DNA from: Planococcus circulans
Lineage (GTDB): Bacteria > Bacillota > Bacilli > Bacillales_A > Planococcaceae
Length of the DNA stretch: 64,000 nucleotides
Reading direction: 5' to 3'
Assembly (NCBI RefSeq): GCF_020023385.1
Contig: NZ_JAIQCL010000013.1
Location: 1-64,000 of the forward strand
Shown here: positions 62,282-64,000 of the stretch, one piece after another
Layout of the letters: every line of letters starts with the position of its first letter
Position numbering within the stretch: the stretch's first letter is position 1
Program-made: the position numbers and the translations under genes
The notes under the pieces: model-generated
Database searches by the model: none
What the model saw: the letters and a program-made list of their open reading frames with translations, nothing else
What the model was told of the DNA's origin: nothing

Positions 62282-63403
62282 TTATACCTTCTCCAACAAT
62301 TCCATATTTTTAGTCGAACTTCTGACGATAAGTTCTGGATCATAAATCATCGAACTGGCATTGTAATTACTGGTTTTATCATGTTTAGAATCAATAAGCG
62401 CAATAATAGCATTTGCGGCCAGCTCTCCCATTTCACTTTTCGGATGGACTATTGAAGTTAATTTCACTTCTGATATTTCAGCCAACATCGAGTCGTCGTG
62501 TCCCACAATCGAAATGTCTTCCGGAACTTTTATATTCTTGTTCCGCAATAACTCCAGCAGCATCATGGCAAGCTCGTCATTGTAGCAGACTAGTCCTGTA
62601 ATGGAGCCATCGCTTGACGCCAGCAATTTCTGAAGCTCTTCCAAGGGTTTCGTCTGTTTTTCCTCTGTATTGTATGTGATGATATGTGTTTCTCTTACGG
62701 GGATATTATTTTGGCGGTGCGCTTTTAAAAAACCTTTCATCCGCTTGATGCCTTGCCTGTCATCTGTCTTAAAACAACCGACTATGTTTTTGTGGCCAAG
62801 CTTGATCAAATGTTCCGTCTGCAAAAAACCTCCTTTTTCATCATCCATAACGATGCTGATGGGCTCTAACTCATCATAGAAAGCATTGATCATAATATAT
62901 GGAATATCAAGTTGTTCTAATTTTAAATAGAAAGAGATATTGGGGTTTGAAGAGCCGCTTTTTGTCGGTTCGACAATGACGCCATCAAACTGCTGGGACA
63001 GTATTTTTTCCAAAACGCCGCGTTCCATCTCGTGAGTATTGTTTGTGCTGAAAATACTGACTTGATAGCCTTCTTCGCTTAGTTTTGACTCTGCTCCCCT
63101 GATGATGGAAGGGAAAATATAATCTGAAAGGTACGTAGTTACGATTGCGATGCTTTTTTGGGAGTTCGTATTGTCGTTGCTTTTTAGGAGGCTTCTATCT
63201 GCACAAAACGTACCTGAACCCTGTTCACGATACAGCCAACCCGCTGATACTAGATCGCCGATCGCTAATCTGACCGTATGGCGGCTCACTCCAAATTCCT
63301 TCATCAATTCACTTTCTGAACTGATTTTTTGATTGGGCGTATAGATTCCATCGATTATGCGTGATTTAACCGCCCGCTTCACCATATTGTATTTAGTCGT
63401 CAT
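62282..63403 (-). CDS. araR: Arabinose utilisation repressor AraR
   Basis: A 373-residue repressor with the chimeric layout of AraR. The N-terminal GntR winged helix (residues 1-70) shows ISSESELMKEFGVSRHTVRL and WLYREQGSGTF. A GalR/LacI-type effector domain follows, with SIIRGAESKLSEEGYQVSIF, DGVIVEPTKSG and VPEDISIVGHDDS. L-arabinose binding releases it from DNA in Bacillus. Its expected operator is present at the abfA promoter. It lies between araA and abfA, on the same strand, with its own terminator. Confidence 0.93.
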   Translation of the reverse strand: MTTKYNMVKRAVKSRIIDGIYTPNQKISSESELMKEFGVSRHTVRLAIGDLVSAGWLYREQGSGTFCADRSLLKSNDNTNSQKSIAIVTTYLSDYIFPSIIRGAESKLSEEGYQVSIFSTNNTHEMERGVLEKILSQQFDGVIVEPTKSGSSNPNISFYLKLEQLDIPYIMINAFYDELEPISIVMDDEKGGFLQTEHLIKLGHKNIVGCFKTDDRQGIKRMKGFLKAHRQNNIPVRETHIITYNTEEKQTKPLEELQKLLASSDGSITGLVCYNDELAMMLLELLRNKNIKVPEDISIVGHDDSMLAEISEVKLTSIVHPKSEMGELAANAIIALIDSKHDKTSNYNASSMIYDPELIVRSSTKNMELLEKV

Positions 63404-63507
63404 ATTGTCACCTCTTTTATAGGATCCAAATTAATGGACTGAACTTATTCGTATATGTTAAACATAGCATAATTAAAACGTAAATCAAATGAAGTCTTCT
63501 TTTAAAG

Positions 63508-63544
63508 ATAAAGACTTGCCGATGTCGATTCGGCAAGTCTTTAT
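63508..63544 (-). terminator. Terminator of araA
   Basis: A stem of about 14 bp (AAAGACTTGCCGA with its complement) 11 bases after the araA stop. The following T content on the minus strand is modest, so some read-through into araR is possible. Confidence 0.65.
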
Positions 63545-63554
63545 AAGTAAGGCA

Positions 63555-64000
63555 TTATTTCCACACAACCTGGCCGAGCTTCAATTCATTTCTCAACTGT
63601 CTGACAGACGTGTTTTCATCAATGATCACGCATTCGATGCCGGTCATATTGGCAAATTCGTATAATTGATCTGTCGTAACTTCAAGGGAGAAAACACTAT
63701 GGTGCGCTCCGCCTGCATAGATCCACGATTCAGTCGCTTCACTTAATGAAGGCTCAGGCTTCCACAGAACCTTCGCAACAGGCAAGTTTGGCGTCTCTTC
63801 TTTAGGCCGCTCTGCTAGCACTTCATTTACGACGAGACGATACCTGCCTCGCAGTTCCACTAACGAAGCGACAACTGCCTTCCCTCCTTGTCCGTCAAAA
63901 ACAAGTCGGGCCGGATCTTCTTTTCCGCCGATTCCAAGCGGATGCACAACGATTTTCGGTTTATTCGCAGCGATCGTCGGACAGATTTCGAGCATATGGG
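63555..64000 (-). CDS. araA: L-arabinose isomerase, C-terminal part (5' end outside window)
   Basis: AraA converts L-arabinose to L-ribulose. Only the last 148 or so of about 495 residues lie in the window; the frame is open to the window edge. The piece starts HMLEICPTIAANKPKI, a segment with a manganese-binding His, and contains the second His site in YAGGAHHSVFSLEV, ending in VVWK, all typical of AraA. It is expected to be followed upstream (beyond 64000) by its own promoter and perhaps araB and araD. Confidence 0.95.
   Translation of the reverse strand, partial: HMLEICPTIAANKPKIVVHPLGIGGKEDPARLVFDGQGGKAVVASLVELRGRYRLVVNEVLAERPKEETPNLPVAKVLWKPEPSLSEATESWIYAGGAHHSVFSLEVTTDQLYEFANMTGIECVIIDENTSVRQLRNELKLGQVVWK

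Overview
The window looks like a Bacillales chromosome, most likely of the Planococcaceae (Planococcus or Planomicrobium type). This is inferred from strong GGAGG ribosome binding sites, frequent TTG and GTG starts, sigma-A promoters, and FapR, AraR and CcpA style sites. Moderately GC-rich core genes alternate with AT-rich accessory patches. No rRNA, tRNA, CRISPR array or insertion sequence was recognised.

Region 1 (1-13.4 kb) is central metabolism and formate oxidation. It starts with the C-terminal part of a citrate synthase. A translationally overlapping molybdenum cofactor operon follows on the minus strand (moeA-mobB-moaE-moaD-mobA-moaA), then an OFA-family anion transporter, fdhD with a DUF2294 gene, and a divergent large formate dehydrogenase alpha subunit with its DUF1641 partner. 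Cofactor supply, sulfuration and the enzyme are therefore side by side. The dehydrogenase has a long leader with a terminator-like hairpin just before its RBS. Isocitrate lyase and a 42-residue zinc-ribbon protein close the region.

Region 2 (13.4-24.5 kb) holds housekeeping and stress genes: methyltransferase, two-step overlap with an acetyltransferase, proline dehydrogenase, DUF488, metallophosphoesterase and an FMN reductase. It also has a DrrAB-type exporter and a complete AfuA/FbpA-type importer whose promoter carries 11-bp spaced Pho-box-like repeats.

Region 3 (24.6-31.5 kb) is a self-contained catabolic operon: split transketolase, SDR dehydrogenase and a DctPQM TRAP transporter. A divergent LacI-type regulator faces it. 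The same 16-bp operator-like word lies in front of both transcripts. There is no sugar kinase, so the substrate and chemistry are open; this is the best candidate for an undescribed pathway.

Region 4 (31.7-47.4 kb) is mixed. It contains an IDEAL protein, fabH with a perfect FapR box, a Bax-inhibitor-1 protein, several unknown small genes, a WGR/DUF4240 protein, an orphan peptide-binding lipoprotein, a PadR-HAAS-adhesin-like pair, duplicated cupins, an S33 peptidase, an AIM24 protein and an AT-rich patch of single-gene accessory functions.

Region 5 (47.5-64 kb) is an arabinoxylan/arabinan locus: secreted GH10 xylanase, dehydrogenases and an aldo/keto reductase. An AraR/CcpA-type controlled operon follows: abfA (GH51), araN-araP-araQ importer, YesL-like protein, GH43 and a polyol dehydrogenase. 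Then come araR and the C-terminus of araA, which runs off the window. The import ATPase, araB and araD are not in the window.
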